Below, in pieces: positions 10,185 through 20,208 of a DNA stretch of 64,000 nt. The DNA is taken from NCBI RefSeq assembly GCF_034259105.1, contig NZ_CP139478.1, positions 1,415,001-1,479,000 on the forward strand, read 5' to 3'. A program made the position numbers and the translations under genes. Position 1 is the stretch's first letter. Every line of letters begins with the position of its first letter. The notes beneath the pieces were generated by a model. That model worked only from the letters and a program-made list of their open reading frames with translations. It was not told where the DNA came from and did not search any database. This DNA is from Limosilactobacillus reuteri (GTDB lineage Bacteria > Bacillota > Bacilli > Lactobacillales > Lactobacillaceae).

Positions 10185-12389
10185 ATGCAATGTCAATACT
10201 GTCATCAAAATCCAGCCACGATTCATCTTCAAATGAATTTTAATGGACAACGGATTCAAATAGACCTCTGCCAAAATTGTTATCAAAAATTACAAAATCT
10301 ACAAACAGATATGATGAATGGAGGTAACGGAATGAATAATTTCGGTTTTGGAAGCCTCGAAGACTTCATGAACGCAATGAACAATATGCAAAGTCAAGCG
10401 GCCGGTGCTAATGGTCAAAACATGAACGGCCAATCCCAACGACAAGGTGGCGGCCGAAATGGAAAAGGCATCCTTGGTCAATATGGGATCAACCTTACTG
10501 ATCTCGCTCGCCAAGGTAAAATTGACCCAGTCATCGGGCGCGACAATGAAATTAAACGAGTTATTGAAATTTTAAATCGTCGAACCAAGAATAACCCAGT
10601 CTTGATTGGTGAAGCTGGGGTTGGTAAGACCGCAGTTGTTGAAGGCTTAGCTCAAGCAATCGTTAGCGGCCAAGTTCCCGAAAAGCTTGCTAACAAGGAA
10701 ATTATCCGGCTCGATGTTGTTTCCTTAGTTCAAGGTACAGGAATTCGGGGCCAATTTGAAAAGCGGATGCAACAATTAATGGAAGAAGTTCGTAAGAATA
10801 AGAACATTATCCTCTTTATTGACGAAATTCACGAAATCATGGGCGCGGGAAATGCTGAAGGCGGGATGGACGCTGGAAATGTCCTTAAACCCGCCCTCGC
10901 CCGTGGTGACTTCCAATTAGTTGGTGCTACTACCCTTAATGAATACCGGAAGATCGAAAAGGATGCAGCCCTTGCACGGCGGTTCCAACCAGTTGAAGTT
11001 GATGAACCATCCGTTGAAGAAACAATCCGCATTTTAAACGGAATTAAAAATCGTTATCAAGATTACCATCATGTTAAATACACAGATGACGCAATTGTTG
11101 CAGCTGCTAAACTTTCTGACCGCTACATTCAAGATCGTTACTTGCCCGACAAAGCTATCGACCTACTTGATGAAGCGGGATCAAAGAAGAACTTAACGCT
11201 TAAAAATGTGGATCCAAACGCAATCGAAAATGAAATCCACACAGCTGAAGCACACAAGCAACAAGCAGCTGATAACCAAGACTATGAAAAAGCAGCTTTC
11301 TACCGCGATCAAGTTGCTAAGCTTGAAAGGGCAAAGAAGGAAGCCGAAGAAAACCATACTGAAGATTCTGCAACTGTTACCGTTAAGGATATGCAGAGAA
11401 TCGTTGAAGAACGGACAAATATTCCAGTTGGTGACCTGCAAAAGCAAGAAGAAAATCAACTTCGCGACCTTGATAAGAAGCTTGATGAACATGTTATTGG
11501 TCAAACCCAAGCAGTGGATAAGGTTGCCCGTGCCATTCGTCGTAACCGGATTGGTTTGAACAAGTCTGGCCGTCCAATTGGTAGTTTCCTCTTTGTTGGT
11601 CCTACGGGGGTTGGTAAGACTGAAACCGCTAAGCAACTTGCCCTCCAATTATTTGGTTCTAAGGATGCCATGATTCGGTTCGATATGTCTGAATACATGG
11701 ACAAGACCTCTACTTCTAAATTAATCGGGGCTGCTCCTGGTTATGTTGGTTACGAAGAAGCTGGTCAGTTGACTGAACAAGTACGGCGGCACCCTTATAG
11801 CTTAATCTTACTTGATGAAGTTGAAAAGGCGCATCCAGATGTTATGCACATGTTCTTACAAATTCTTGATGATGGTCGTCTAACTGATTCTCAAGGACGC
11901 ACTGTTAGCTTCAAGGATACAATCATTATCATGACATCTAATGCCGGAACTGGGGATTCAGAAGCAAGTGTTGGTTTTGGTGCTGAGTCTAATGGTAGTA
12001 CTCATTCCATCATTGATAAGTTGACAAACTACTTCAAGCCAGAATTCTTAAACCGGTTTGATGACATTGTTCAATTCAATGCTCTTTCTAAAGATGACTT
12101 GATGAAGATTGTTAGCCTAATGATTGACGATGTTAACAACATGCTTGCCGATAAAAACTTACACATCGAAGGCACTAACAATGTTGAAGAAAAATTAGTT
12201 GACATGGGATTTGATCCAAAGATGGGTGCTCGTCCTCTTCGTCGAGTAATCCAAGAACAAATCGAAGACCGGATTGCTGATTACGTTCTTGGTCACAGTG
12301 ACGTTCATAAGTTAGTTGCTAAACTTAATGATAATGGTGACATCGTTGTCGAAGAAACTGAAGAAGTACCAACAATTGCTAAAAAATAA
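10185..12389 (+). CDS. clpE: ATP-dependent Clp protease ATP-binding subunit ClpE
   Basis: A 734-residue AAA+ unfoldase of the Clp family. The N-terminal zinc finger has two CxxC pairs (residues 3-6 and 29-32), the mark of ClpE. It is followed by a Gln/Asn/Gly-rich linker (about 45-95). The first AAA module has Walker A GEAGVGKT and Walker [14 protein letters not shown]; a UVR-like coiled-coil middle region lies near 350-400; the second AAA module has [12 protein letters not shown] and [12 protein letters not shown]. An AGGAGGT ribosome-binding site precedes the ATG. It partners with ClpP in heat-stress proteolysis. Controlled by the CtsR box and perhaps the distant CIRCE-like repeat. Monocistronic, ending in a strong terminator. 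Confidence 0.98.
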   Translation: MQCQYCHQNPATIHLQMNFNGQRIQIDLCQNCYQKLQNLQTDMMNGGNGMNNFGFGSLEDFMNAMNNMQSQAAGANGQNMNGQSQRQGGGRNGKGILGQYGINLTDLARQGKIDPVIGRDNEIKRVIEILNRRTKNNPVLIGEAGVGKTAVVEGLAQAIVSGQVPEKLANKEIIRLDVVSLVQGTGIRGQFEKRMQQLMEEVRKNKNIILFIDEIHEIMGAGNAEGGMDAGNVLKPALARGDFQLVGATTLNEYRKIEKDAALARRFQPVEVDEPSVEETIRILNGIKNRYQDYHHVKYTDDAIVAAAKLSDRYIQDRYLPDKAIDLLDEAGSKKNLTLKNVDPNAIENEIHTAEAHKQQAADNQDYEKAAFYRDQVAKLERAKKEAEENHTEDSATVTVKDMQRIVEERTNIPVGDLQKQEENQLRDLDKKLDEHVIGQTQAVDKVARAIRRNRIGLNKSGRPIGSFLFVGPTGVGKTETAKQLALQLFGSKDAMIRFDMSEYMDKTSTSKLIGAAPGYVGYEEAGQLTEQVRRHPYSLILLDEVEKAHPDVMHMFLQILDDGRLTDSQGRTVSFKDTIIIMTSNAGTGDSEASVGFGAESNGSTHSIIDKLTNYFKPEFLNRFDDIVQFNALSKDDLMKIVSLMIDDVNNMLADKNLHIEGTNNVEEKLVDMGFDPKMGARPLRRVIQEQIEDRIADYVLGHSDVHKLVAKLNDNGDIVVEETEEVPTIAKK

Positions 12390-12397
12390 TTGAGTAT

Positions 12398-12434
12398 AAA
12401 AAACGAGGCTGAAAAATTCAGCCTCGTTTTTTAT
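12398..12434. terminator. Bidirectional terminator between clpE and ECF S component gene
   Basis: Stem CGAGGCTGAA / TTCAGCCTCG with a 3-base loop, A-run on the left and T-run on the right, so it works on both strands for the two convergent genes. Confidence 0.92.
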
Positions 12435-12441
12435 ACTGCGC

Positions 12442-13050
12442 TCAATTTACTTCCAAGCGACGGCGGACCTCCAATACCGGAAGAGCAACCATTGGGACAA
12501 TAATAATCGCCAATATCAATTCTGCGAGCCCATTAGTCGCCATGACTGTTTCTAAAGCAATTAATAAATGATTAACATTTACCCCATAAGTTTGCGCAAC
12601 TGCTGGAGTACGATAAAATAGATAAATAAAGCCTAATACCAAGCCAGTATTAGTAAGGGTTCCTACTATTGCAGCACTTACCGCGGCGATATATTTTGCT
12701 TTGACCAAACGACACATAAGAATAAAAGTATATCCTGCTAAAATCCCAATCATAATGCGCGGGACAACGGAAACAAGCGGGTTAACAAAAACTAAGGGAG
12801 CCAGCGGACTACTTGGTGCCACAAATGCCCGCACCCAAGTCAGGAGCCCCCAAATACCACCAATAATTGCGCCATCAACGGGACCCAACACAATTGCCGC
12901 AATAATGACTGTTACATGAAGGGTCGTAATACCAAGCGGCCCCAGCGGAATGTTGCCAAAAAATGGGACAAAATCTTGTAAGAGAATAATTGCGATAAAG
13001 ATTGCTAATGTCGTATTGTGCCTAATTTGTTGGTGCCGAGTTTTTGCCAT
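12442..13050 (-). CDS. ECF transporter substrate-binding (S) component, possibly pantothenate (PanT)
   Basis: A 202-residue membrane protein with about six hydrophobic segments. Near the N-terminus is a segment LLQDFVPFFGNIPLGPLGIT followed by a helix with LGPVDGAIIGGIWGLLTW, the layout of the ECF_trnsprt (PF12822) S-component family. The general AxxxA interface expected of S components is hard to place by eye. Its closest remembered relatives are annotated as pantothenate S components (PanT), but the substrate is not proven by sequence. The shared EcfAA'T module is not in the window. A short inverted repeat lies in its leader (13073-13107). Confidence 0.7.
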   Translation of the reverse strand: MAKTRHQQIRHNTTLAIFIAIILLQDFVPFFGNIPLGPLGITTLHVTVIIAAIVLGPVDGAIIGGIWGLLTWVRAFVAPSSPLAPLVFVNPLVSVVPRIMIGILAGYTFILMCRLVKAKYIAAVSAAIVGTLTNTGLVLGFIYLFYRTPAVAQTYGVNVNHLLIALETVMATNGLAELILAIIIVPMVALPVLEVRRRLEVN

Positions 13051-13072
13051 TTTTCTTCTCCTAAATAAATTT

Positions 13073-13107
13073 GAATAGGCTTATTGTAATAAAAAAATCA
13101 CCTATTC
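13073..13107. repeat. Inverted repeat in the leader of the ECF S gene
   Basis: GAATAGG (13073-13079) and CCTATTC (13101-13107) are perfect 7-bp arms separated by 21 bases. It could be a leader hairpin or a repressor site. No known riboswitch is recognised here. Confidence 0.4.
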
Positions 13108-13199
13108 GCAATTCTCAAGAGAAATATGGTCGTTCTTTATCGTGTCAGCTACTAAAAAGCGCTATAATAATAGAGAATTAAGGTTACGGAGTGTTAATA

Positions 13200-13925
13200 A
13201 TGATTGACAAGTTTAAAACAGGAAATCCTATCTGGGTTTACTATAATGATATTGATTCAGGAGCAAACCTTACCGTCCCGCAATTATTACGCGGATTCAT
13301 CGGTCAAGAATACCAAATTGAACAAAAGCAATTTCCTAATTACCGATATGTAAAAACTGAAGGTGAAACTAAGGGAACATTTGATATGCGGCAACGAATT
13401 GTACACCTTTTTTATCGGAAACAGAATTGGGGAGAGGTCCAATCGATTGAAATGTACCTCCACCTCGATGCTCCTACACAGGTATTTGATACAGCTGGTG
13501 GAATGCCAGTCGGTGCCCCTCTCCCTGCTGATATTACAGTTAAATCCTTCCACCGGGTTGCGACTAAGAATGGTCAGTTTTGGTACGAAATTGGCGCTGA
13601 CCAATGGATTAAGTATGATCAAATGCACGTTGTTGACAATCCATTCAACCAGGATATCCGGAAAGAAAAATCAAAACTCATTAATAATTTAACGGTAATT
13701 CCCTTGAAGAATGTGCAGGCCAAAGTTGATTATCTCCATAATAAGTCAATCAATGTTTACGATGCGCCTTATGGAAATAAAGTGGCAGAGATTCCAAATG
13801 GGGAAACAATTACCCTAATTGGAAAATTAAACGATAATGATGAGATTACCTGGTACCAAGTGGGTCGCAAGAAATATATTACTAGCAACTACATTCAAAT
13901 TGAATATCCAGAAGATGATGAATAA
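13200..13925 (+). CDS. Cytoplasmic or surface protein with SH3-like and MucBP-like segments
   Basis: A 241-residue protein from the ATG at 13200. The Shine-Dalgarno GGAG (13188-13191) overlaps an earlier in-frame GTG at 13191, so the ATG is the better start. No signal peptide or membrane segment. The N-terminal part (about 10-85) resembles a MucBP-type fold (YYNDIDSGANLTVPQLLRG...). The middle (about 90-150) and C-terminus (about 175-235) each look like a bacterial SH3-type repeat ending in WYEIGADQWIKYDQM and WYQVGRKKYITSNYIQI. Such repeats often bind peptidoglycan, but the lack of a signal peptide makes the role unclear. Monocistronic, with TATAAT at 13163-13168 and a strong terminator. Confidence 0.7.
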   Translation: MIDKFKTGNPIWVYYNDIDSGANLTVPQLLRGFIGQEYQIEQKQFPNYRYVKTEGETKGTFDMRQRIVHLFYRKQNWGEVQSIEMYLHLDAPTQVFDTAGGMPVGAPLPADITVKSFHRVATKNGQFWYEIGADQWIKYDQMHVVDNPFNQDIRKEKSKLINNLTVIPLKNVQAKVDYLHNKSINVYDAPYGNKVAEIPNGETITLIGKLNDNDEITWYQVGRKKYITSNYIQIEYPEDDE

Positions 13926-13930
13926 AAAAG

Positions 13931-13980
13931 CGAGAGGTTGAGAAAAAGCAAAAAGTTTTTTCTCAACCTCTCCTATTTTT
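13931..13980 (+). terminator. Terminator of the SH3-like protein gene
   Basis: A long stem GAGAGGTTGAGAAAAA / TTTTTTCTCAACCTCTC with a short loop, followed by a T-run (TATTTTT). Confidence 0.92.
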
Positions 13981-14055
13981 ACAACCAATAGCAAGATAAT
14001 GTGGAACTAGCTTCGCATCACCACAAAGCTCAAGGCTAATTCTTACTCACTTTTA

Positions 14056-14742
14056 TTAATCCCGCCGTAATTGAATTTTATTATTAAAGAATCGTGCTAA
14101 AGCATAGACGATGATTAAGTAAATAACTAAGATTACCCAACCGGTAACGTTTGAGATTATGATTGATTTAAAGACGCCACTAGCAGAAAGCGCTGGGATT
14201 AAGCCAACCAGTGAATAGGCTAACATCATCAATAATACTAAGCACGCCATGGGAAGCCCAATTCCTACAATCCATTTCCACCGACGATTTAATAAGGCAA
14301 AACCATTACCAATTGCCATCATCGTTAAAGAAAGACCGAAATACCATAAAAGACTATGCCAAGCAGAAGCAAGATCAAATGGCGTATTCATTAAGCCCAC
14401 CAGTTGGGCAATAAACCAAACTACTAATGTCATTAGGAAAAGAGATAAAATCCGCCCTTGCCATAGTGTTTTACGAGAAATACCGTTTTGAATTGCCCAT
14501 TTAAAGTCAGTATAAGGAGTTACAAGGAAAATCGCCATTAAAAGCACGCTTAAGATTGATGAAGCAATACCTGGAAGGGCTTGGAGACTAACCAAGAAAG
14601 ATTCAAGGTTGTGTGAAATAATTAATCCAAATAGGTAAGTTATCAATGCTATTCCCAACCCCCAACCTAAGGCAATCCCAGTAGCATCGCCAGCTTGTTG
14701 AAACATGGTTGAAATAACGAGGCTTCTCTTTTGATTTTTCAT
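14056..14742 (-). CDS. ABC transporter permease
   Basis: A 228-residue membrane protein with six predicted transmembrane segments (about 22-42, 55-77, 95-115, 127-148, 157-180 and 195-220). The sequence gives no substrate. It is the last gene of a three-gene operon after a YtrA-type GntR regulator and an ATPase; its ATG overlaps the ATPase stop by one base. Such modules usually export peptides or antibiotics or respond to envelope stress; that is an inference from context. Confidence 0.8.
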   Translation of the reverse strand: MKNQKRSLVISTMFQQAGDATGIALGWGLGIALITYLFGLIISHNLESFLVSLQALPGIASSILSVLLMAIFLVTPYTDFKWAIQNGISRKTLWQGRILSLFLMTLVVWFIAQLVGLMNTPFDLASAWHSLLWYFGLSLTMMAIGNGFALLNRRWKWIVGIGLPMACLVLLMMLAYSLVGLIPALSASGVFKSIIISNVTGWVILVIYLIIVYALARFFNNKIQLRRD

Positions 14743-15614
14743 TAGTATTCTCCCCCATTCGTTAAGTAAATGAATAAATGCTGCAAATCATAATGGCCAA
14801 TCTTAACTTGATCAGGAATCACACGCTGTTCATCTAAGCGATCAAGTAAGTAGGCCGTCTTAATATTACCCATCATCTCTGTTTTAAGAATTTTTAAGCC
14901 TGCAGTATACTCATCAACCATTTTTTCCGGACCACTAATTGCATAAGCCTTGGCTAATAAACTTTCTGTATCTTCATTAATAATGATGTGGTGTTGGTCC
15001 ATGATTAGAACATGTTCGACTAATTGTTGAATTTCTTCAATTAAGTGGGTTGATAAGACAAAAGTTCGTGGTCGTTCTTGATAAGTCTTAACTAATTCTT
15101 TATAGAAGCTATCACGGTGATTAGCATCTAAACCTAAAATCGGTTCATCTAATAGGACATAATCGGCATTGACTGCTAAGGCGACGATTAGCTTGGAGGC
15201 CGTCCGTTGCCCCGTCGATAAGTTAGTAATCTTCATCCGGTCATTCAAGCCGAATACCTTGAGGAGACGGTTGGCTAAGTCATAGTCAAAGTTATTATAA
15301 GCGGCATCGGCCAAGTCAAAGGTTTGACTTATCTTCATGTGACGCGGATAAAGATTAACTTCACTCATCAAAAAGATCTTGCTGAGGAGGTCATCATTGT
15401 TATTAACGTCTTCATTGCCAATTTGCACTTCCCCACTCGTTGGAAAAATCCGGTTGCTCATAATATTAAGAAGAGTCGTCTTCCCAGCCCCATTCCGGCC
15501 AAGAAGACCATAAATTTTAGCAGGTTCTAGGGTAAATGAAATATTATCCAATACTGTTTGGCGACGATACTTTTTAACAATGTTTTTAACTATTAATTGA
15601 TCCATCATTTTCAC
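14742..15614 (-). CDS. ABC transporter ATP-binding protein
   Basis: A 290-residue ATPase. Walker A is GLLGRNGAGKTTL (near 36-48), the ABC signature appears as LSTGQRTASKL in place of LSGGQ, Walker B is YVLLDEPILGLD and the switch histidine is in LSTHLIEE. It energises the permease encoded next to it. The start lies within the 3' end of the regulator gene; several ATGs occur close together (15614, 15608, 15605), so the exact start is uncertain. Confidence 0.92.
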   Translation of the reverse strand: MKMMDQLIVKNIVKKYRRQTVLDNISFTLEPAKIYGLLGRNGAGKTTLLNIMSNRIFPTSGEVQIGNEDVNNNDDLLSKIFLMSEVNLYPRHMKISQTFDLADAAYNNFDYDLANRLLKVFGLNDRMKITNLSTGQRTASKLIVALAVNADYVLLDEPILGLDANHRDSFYKELVKTYQERPRTFVLSTHLIEEIQQLVEHVLIMDQHHIIINEDTESLLAKAYAISGPEKMVDEYTAGLKILKTEMMGNIKTAYLLDRLDEQRVIPDQVKIGHYDLQHLFIYLTNGGEY

Positions 15615-15969
15615 CTCGTTCGATTAAGTCTAATAAATGCTGCTTGGTAATCCCGAGCTTACCCGCTTCAACTAGCAAACTCTTTACATAGTCGTTATAA
15701 AAACTTTCTTTACGTTGTTCCATAATTTTTTGTTGTGCACCTTTTTTTACAAACATCCCTAGTCCACGTCGCTTTTCTAAGAGGTCTTTATTAACTAAAA
15801 TATTCATCCCCTTAAGGACTGTCGCAGGATTGATATGCAATTGCTGAGAAAGCTGGGTCGTTGATGGTACCTGCGAACCTTCATCAAAGCCTCTAGAGAA
15901 AATCATCTCTTCAAGCTGGTCGGCAATTTGCTGATAAAGCGGCGTCGAATCATTAAAGTCGAAATTCAT
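15586..15969 (-). CDS. GntR-family transcriptional regulator, YtrA type
   Basis: A 127-residue protein. The N-terminal winged helix (about 8-72) begins STPLYQQIADQLEEMI and continues with PSTTQLSQQLHINPATVLKG, the GntR DNA-binding pattern. The short C-terminal tail, without a large effector domain, is typical of the YtrA subgroup, which controls adjacent ABC transporter genes. A GGAGGTGC ribosome-binding site precedes the ATG. Its own promoter overlaps a palindrome, suggesting autoregulation. Confidence 0.92.
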   Translation of the reverse strand: MNFDFNDSTPLYQQIADQLEEMIFSRGFDEGSQVPSTTQLSQQLHINPATVLKGMNILVNKDLLEKRRGLGMFVKKGAQQKIMEQRKESFYNDYVKSLLVEAGKLGITKQHLLDLIERGENDGSINS

Positions 15970-16000
15970 AAGTGCACCTCCTTTTCGTTTAACACTTCAT

Positions 16001-16043
16001 TACTTATGTAACTAAGTATATATGAAAACGAGAGATTTGGCAA
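16001..16043 (-). promoter_or_regulatory. Promoter and palindromic operator of the GntR/ABC operon
   Basis: On the minus strand -35 TTGCCA (16038-16043), 17-base spacer, -10 TATACT (16015-16020). An imperfect palindrome TACTTA-N6-TAAGTA (16001-16018) overlaps the -10, a likely operator for the YtrA-type regulator. Confidence 0.75.
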
Positions 16044-16054
16044 GAGGGTAAAAG

Positions 16055-16090
16055 AAAAAACTTCCTGCTCGGCTGAGGAGGAAGTTTTTT
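16055..16090. terminator. Terminator after the M23 peptidase gene
   Basis: AAAAAACTTCCT and AGGAAGTTTTTT form a symmetric hairpin with A- and T-runs. It ends minus-strand transcripts of the M23 gene. Confidence 0.85.
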
Positions 16091-16127
16091 GAAAGTTATT
16101 AAAACTACATGACCAGATAAAAATGTT

Positions 16128-18842
16128 TTAAATACGATTCCTAATCGCCCATTCTGGATCAATCCATTCACCATGACCCGTTGCTTTGCTTGAATCAGAC
16201 CAACTTGGTACAAATGAATTTTTAAGGTCAACACCATAATTTGGACTAGTATTGATTCCCAAATGAAGATGATCCTTGTCACGGTAGCCAATTACTTGAC
16301 CCGCGTAAATAATATCGTTTGGTTTTACAGTAATCTTATTCCGGTTACTAAATGCTTCTTGGTAGACATAAAGGAAGCGACCATCCCAAATTGTTGTAAA
16401 CCACCACATTGTTTGTCCATTATTATCACGAACAGTATTAACATCTAATACGCGACCACCATGAACAGCATGAACAGCTGAACCAGGGTGATCCTGGGTC
16501 CCAAAGTCTAAGCCATCATGGTAGCCATTCTTGCGAATATTGCTGGTATAGTCAAATTTTTGTCCCTGATAATGCCAACCTTCGCCAGACTGTGGGAACG
16601 GCCAACTCCATCCATCGTTTTGTGGAAGCGCACGGGCAATTCCATCATTTCCAAAGTTATAGCAATGACCATCGACCCAGTTTATTCCGGTATACATTCG
16701 CCCATGCAATTGATCATTGTATCCCCATAAATCATCTGGATCTGGTTGGCATTCATAGCCATCAGAGAAATAATAACGGTTCCCATTAATTGTTCGCCAC
16801 CCAGTTGCTAATTGACCATTTACTGGATCATAATAAACGGTCCCACCATTAAGACTCTGGAAACCATCATTAATGTCAATTTGTGAAGACCAGAAATCTA
16901 GATAATTACCATTGCCATTTGCATCATCTGTATAACGATGAATAACTTTAATTCCCCGATGATTCATTGCCGCGCTAACAGGTAAAGTTGCAGCAAAAGC
17001 CGACTTATTGTTATTAAGCCATGACGTATTCGAACTATTTAGGTTTGAGTTTGTATTATCTAATTTAACACGATAGAATTCATGACCATCAAGGCCGACA
17101 ACAATTAAATATTGATAAGGTCGGCTATTTTCACCGATTGCTTCATGCCATCCCTTAATATTAATATTATTGCCGTTTAAGCTAATATTAGCATTTCCCA
17201 TATTTGTGGAGTAGTTACTACTGAGTTGATCAGTTACTCCTTGATTAGGATATGGATTGCCATCAGTAACTGTTGAAAAACGTAATAAGATTTGAAGATT
17301 ACCGTTAACTAGTTTATTGAGTTGATCTGTACTTAACTTAATATCCGTACTGAAACCACTCTTTGCGCTACCGTACATCGGGGTATACTCGTCCAACATC
17401 GGGACGACCAGTTAAGGATAACTTTTGACGGGTAATTTCTTTTCCATTAAATAAAACAATAAGGTAAGGATTCTGCTGAACTAAACTATTATCGCTTGCA
17501 TCCATCCCTGAACATGCAATCCTTGATCAGTCATCTTTACTTGATCAACGTAAGATGCTGTTTGGTTTAAAGTAACTGGTGATGACCAAAAATCAATATG
17601 TTGACCATCATTACCGTTACCATTTGGATCTGCTGAGTATCGACTAACGACTGAATATTGATGACCTGGTTGGAGTGAATTCAAATTAAAGGTTACATTA
17701 AAACCTGCATTTTCGGCATTTAAGACGTAAGGGTAGGCTTTAGCAACATCTGGGCGAGCAATCCCATTAATTTTCATTGAGGCTACTTGCCGATTAGCTG
17801 TTCGATCAAAAATGATAATAAATCGGTTGCTGGTAACGTTAGATAAATCACTAGCATGCCAACCTGCAACGGTTAATTGACCAGGTTCACTAATATTAAA
17901 ACTGTCAAGCCAGCCCTCATTTACTCGGTTAGCTGGTGCAATTCTTTGTGGTGCAAACCATTCAGTAACATAAGATCCTTCTCCATTAGCAGCATTACTA
18001 TACCGGCTTAAAATCTGATATTGATGGTTAGGATCAAGATTTGCAACATTAAAGACAGCTTTAAAGCCAGAATTATCTGCATTCATTATGTCTGGATAAA
18101 CACGGACAACATCTGGACGCGCTACTTTCTTAACTTCTTGGCGACTAATTTCATGGCCAGCAGTTTGATCAAACAAAATTAAGAAGTGATGATCACGATT
18201 AATTGAACCATTAGTGGCGTGCCAGCCTGTGACAAATAACTGACCATTTTGAACTTGAAATTGGTCTAAACTACCATAGTTACTTTTATCAATTGCAATT
18301 GGTTGTGACCACCAGTCTGTGTGTTGTCCCTCACCAGTTTGCGTATTGCTATAACGGCTAACAACTTGGATAGAATCATTTTCATCCTGCATATTTTTAG
18401 TATTTAACTTAATATTTGAATTGTAACCAGAGTTAGCAGCATTGTACACATTGTGGACCTTTGCAACATCTGGACGAGTAACGTTATTTATTACTTTGCT
18501 TCGTCCTAATTCTTTATTTGTTGTACTATCGTAAGCAATTACAAATCGATTCTGTTCATCAAGGGACTGGTTAGTTGCTTGCCAACCAGTTACTTGAAGT
18601 TGGTCATCATTAAAGTTAGCTTGATCAAGATAACCATAATTCCCCTTATCTTGATGGTCATAAGTTTGATCATTAGTAGGGTTATTAATTTTTTGAACTT
18701 GGCCAGTTGATTGCGGCTGTTGAGTATCAGCAAGCACATTCTCACTAAATACTATGCCAGTTGAAATCGCAATTGTAGTTATTGTCGCAACAATCCATTT
18801 TTTACCACTTTTATATAACTTAAAATGTTTTTTATTTTCCAC
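16128..18842 (-). pseudogene. RDV-repeat M23 peptidoglycan endopeptidase, broken by two frameshifts and an IS at its start codon
   Basis: Two reading blocks in the same frame (17481-18842 and 16128-17399) are joined by about 125 bases read in another frame. Lesion 1 near 17499: WMAS became WMQA through loss of one G (ATGGCAAGC to ATGCAAGC). Lesion 2 near 17374 restores the frame. Restored order: KxYKxGKxW signal peptide (KLYKSGKKW, residues 8-16), five RDV modules of about 115 residues (SGWHA/RPDV/SGF/RYS), one glucan- or choline-binding-like repeat (VYYDPVNGQLATGWRTINGN), then an M23 domain with HDGLDFG and HLHLG zinc motifs. IS30-A copy 1 lies exactly at codon 1: the last base of the IS turns ATG into GTG, but the Shine-Dalgarno is now 1.3 kb away at 20141-20145. 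Probably not expressed. Confidence 0.88.
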
Positions 18843-20120
18843 CTAAATTTCAAGAATAAGTTAGCCACTGGACTCAAATAAATAATACTGACCAATTGAT
18901 TATTGGTTGATGGAGCTGTGATATCTCTTGGTAGAAGGCCTTACGATAGATATCCATTGACGAATGTCCATTAAACATAGCTCGTGGATAGTGATTCATC
19001 CAATCATTAGTCGCTATGATCTGAGCACTACTATAGTTATTTATAGCTTCACCTTTGGTAATCTCCTTGCGGAGAAACCGGTTATTGATCTCATTGGATC
19101 CACGTTCCCAAGGGGAATACGGATCAGCATAGAAAACATGATCGTGAACTTGTGTTAACTCACTAAATTCTGAACCGTTGTCAGAGGTTATTGTCTTAAA
19201 GATGCGATAGTAAGCATCTGTGCCCATTTTCTGGCGTAAATTTATAAAGAACTGATTTACTGCATGCGCAGTTTTACCAGCAATTTTACTCGTGATATTA
19301 ACTCGTGAAAGGCGATCAGTCATTACTAGTACAACACTGTCATTACCGTTTTTCTGTCCCTGAACTGTATCTAGTTCCCAATGGCCAATTTCGGACCGTT
19401 GGTCCGCAGTTTGAGGTCGTTGAGCAATATTAGGCCCTAAGCACCTTTTAGCTTGCGGATGAGTTCGATGATGCTTACGTTTAGGTTTTTCAAAGAGGTC
19501 TAAATTGGACGTACGAAGCACACCCTCATTAATCCATTGATATAAAGTTACAACCGACTTTGGGATCAGGGTGCCATCATTCATTAAATCTCGAGCCTTA
19601 TAAATAACCGCTTGTGGGGAGTAATGGTGGTCGTCAAACTCACCAAGCATTAGCTGATCAGCTAATCGTAAAAATTGCTTTGAAGAATAATATAAGCGAC
19701 GACGACCAGAATGGCGGTGATGTTCAAGATATGTGGCCTGACCAGCTTCATAACTATAGATGTAGTAAGAATATTCGTAAATCTTACCATTAGATTTTTG
19801 ACGACGAAGTTGGCGGACCGTACCACGGTTGAGCTCGTTATTAATTGTTTGATGATTAACTCCTAATTGGCGACCAATTGCGCGATTGGAAAGTCCTTGC
19901 GACTTTAAAGTCGCAATCATCACACGTTCTTCTTTAGTAAGATGAGCATTCTTTTTATGAGTAGTCAATAAACTAGTAGACATGGTATCATTTAAGTGCG
20001 TCATTTGACGGACATCCTTTCATATAGGTTTGGTTCACTTAATATGATACCTGATGTCACGCCGAATGGCGTTTTTTATTTACCACCAACTGGGTGGCTA
20101 ACTTCATTCTATAATCCACC
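18842..20120 (-). mobile_element. IS30-family element IS30-A, copy 1
   Basis: A 1279-bp element. Ends read CCTAAATTTCAAG... and ...TATAATCCACC; inverted repeats share AAGTTAGCCAC about 15 bases in. It is flanked by a perfect 13-bp direct repeat TTTTTATTTTCCA (18829-18841 and 20121-20133). The insertion splits the M23 gene between its ribosome-binding site and the coding sequence. A short terminator-like hairpin ACGCC-GAAT-GGCGT with a T-run lies inside the right end, as in every copy. Confidence 0.95.
18874..20004 (-). CDS. IS30-family transposase (IS30-A copy 1)
   Basis: A 376-residue transposase. N-terminal helix-turn-helix with LSNRAIGRQLGVNHQTINNEL (near 35-55), then DDE motifs WELDTVQG, TSDNGSEF and RGSNEINNRFLRK. 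Identical in protein sequence to copies 2 and 4. Start chosen at the first ATG; a second in-frame ATG follows at codon 8. Confidence 0.95.
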   Translation of the reverse strand: MTHLNDTMSTSLLTTHKKNAHLTKEERVMIATLKSQGLSNRAIGRQLGVNHQTINNELNRGTVRQLRRQKSNGKIYEYSYYIYSYEAGQATYLEHHRHSGRRRLYYSSKQFLRLADQLMLGEFDDHHYSPQAVIYKARDLMNDGTLIPKSVVTLYQWINEGVLRTSNLDLFEKPKRKHHRTHPQAKRCLGPNIAQRPQTADQRSEIGHWELDTVQGQKNGNDSVVLVMTDRLSRVNITSKIAGKTAHAVNQFFINLRQKMGTDAYYRIFKTITSDNGSEFSELTQVHDHVFYADPYSPWERGSNEINNRFLRKEITKGEAINNYSSAQIIATNDWMNHYPRAMFNGHSSMDIYRKAFYQEISQLHQPIINWSVLFI

Positions 20121-20134
20121 TTTTTATTTTCCAT
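20121..20134 (-). other. Stranded 5' end of the M23 peptidase gene
   Basis: The original ATG (20132-20134) and the next few codons remain on the far side of the IS, as part of the target duplication. Its Shine-Dalgarno GGGAG sits at 20141-20145. This shows where the M23 gene began before insertion. Confidence 0.85.
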
Positions 20135-20162
20135 TTTAATCTCCCAATTTATTATTAAACAA

Positions 20163-20203
20163 TAAAAGGGTTAAAAATGTTCCCCAACACTTTAACCCTT
20201 TTT
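20163..20203 (-). terminator. Terminator of the NlpC/P60 gene
   Basis: AAAAGGGTTAAA and TTTAACCCTTTTT form a strong stem with flanking A/T runs. It separates the NlpC/P60 gene from the start region of the M23 gene. Confidence 0.88.
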
Positions 20204-20208
20204 AAATC

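Noticed and set aside
11206..11648. Long frames overlapping clpE on both strands
   Set aside because: clpE is complete with all expected motifs; these frames lack ribosome-binding sites and domain features.
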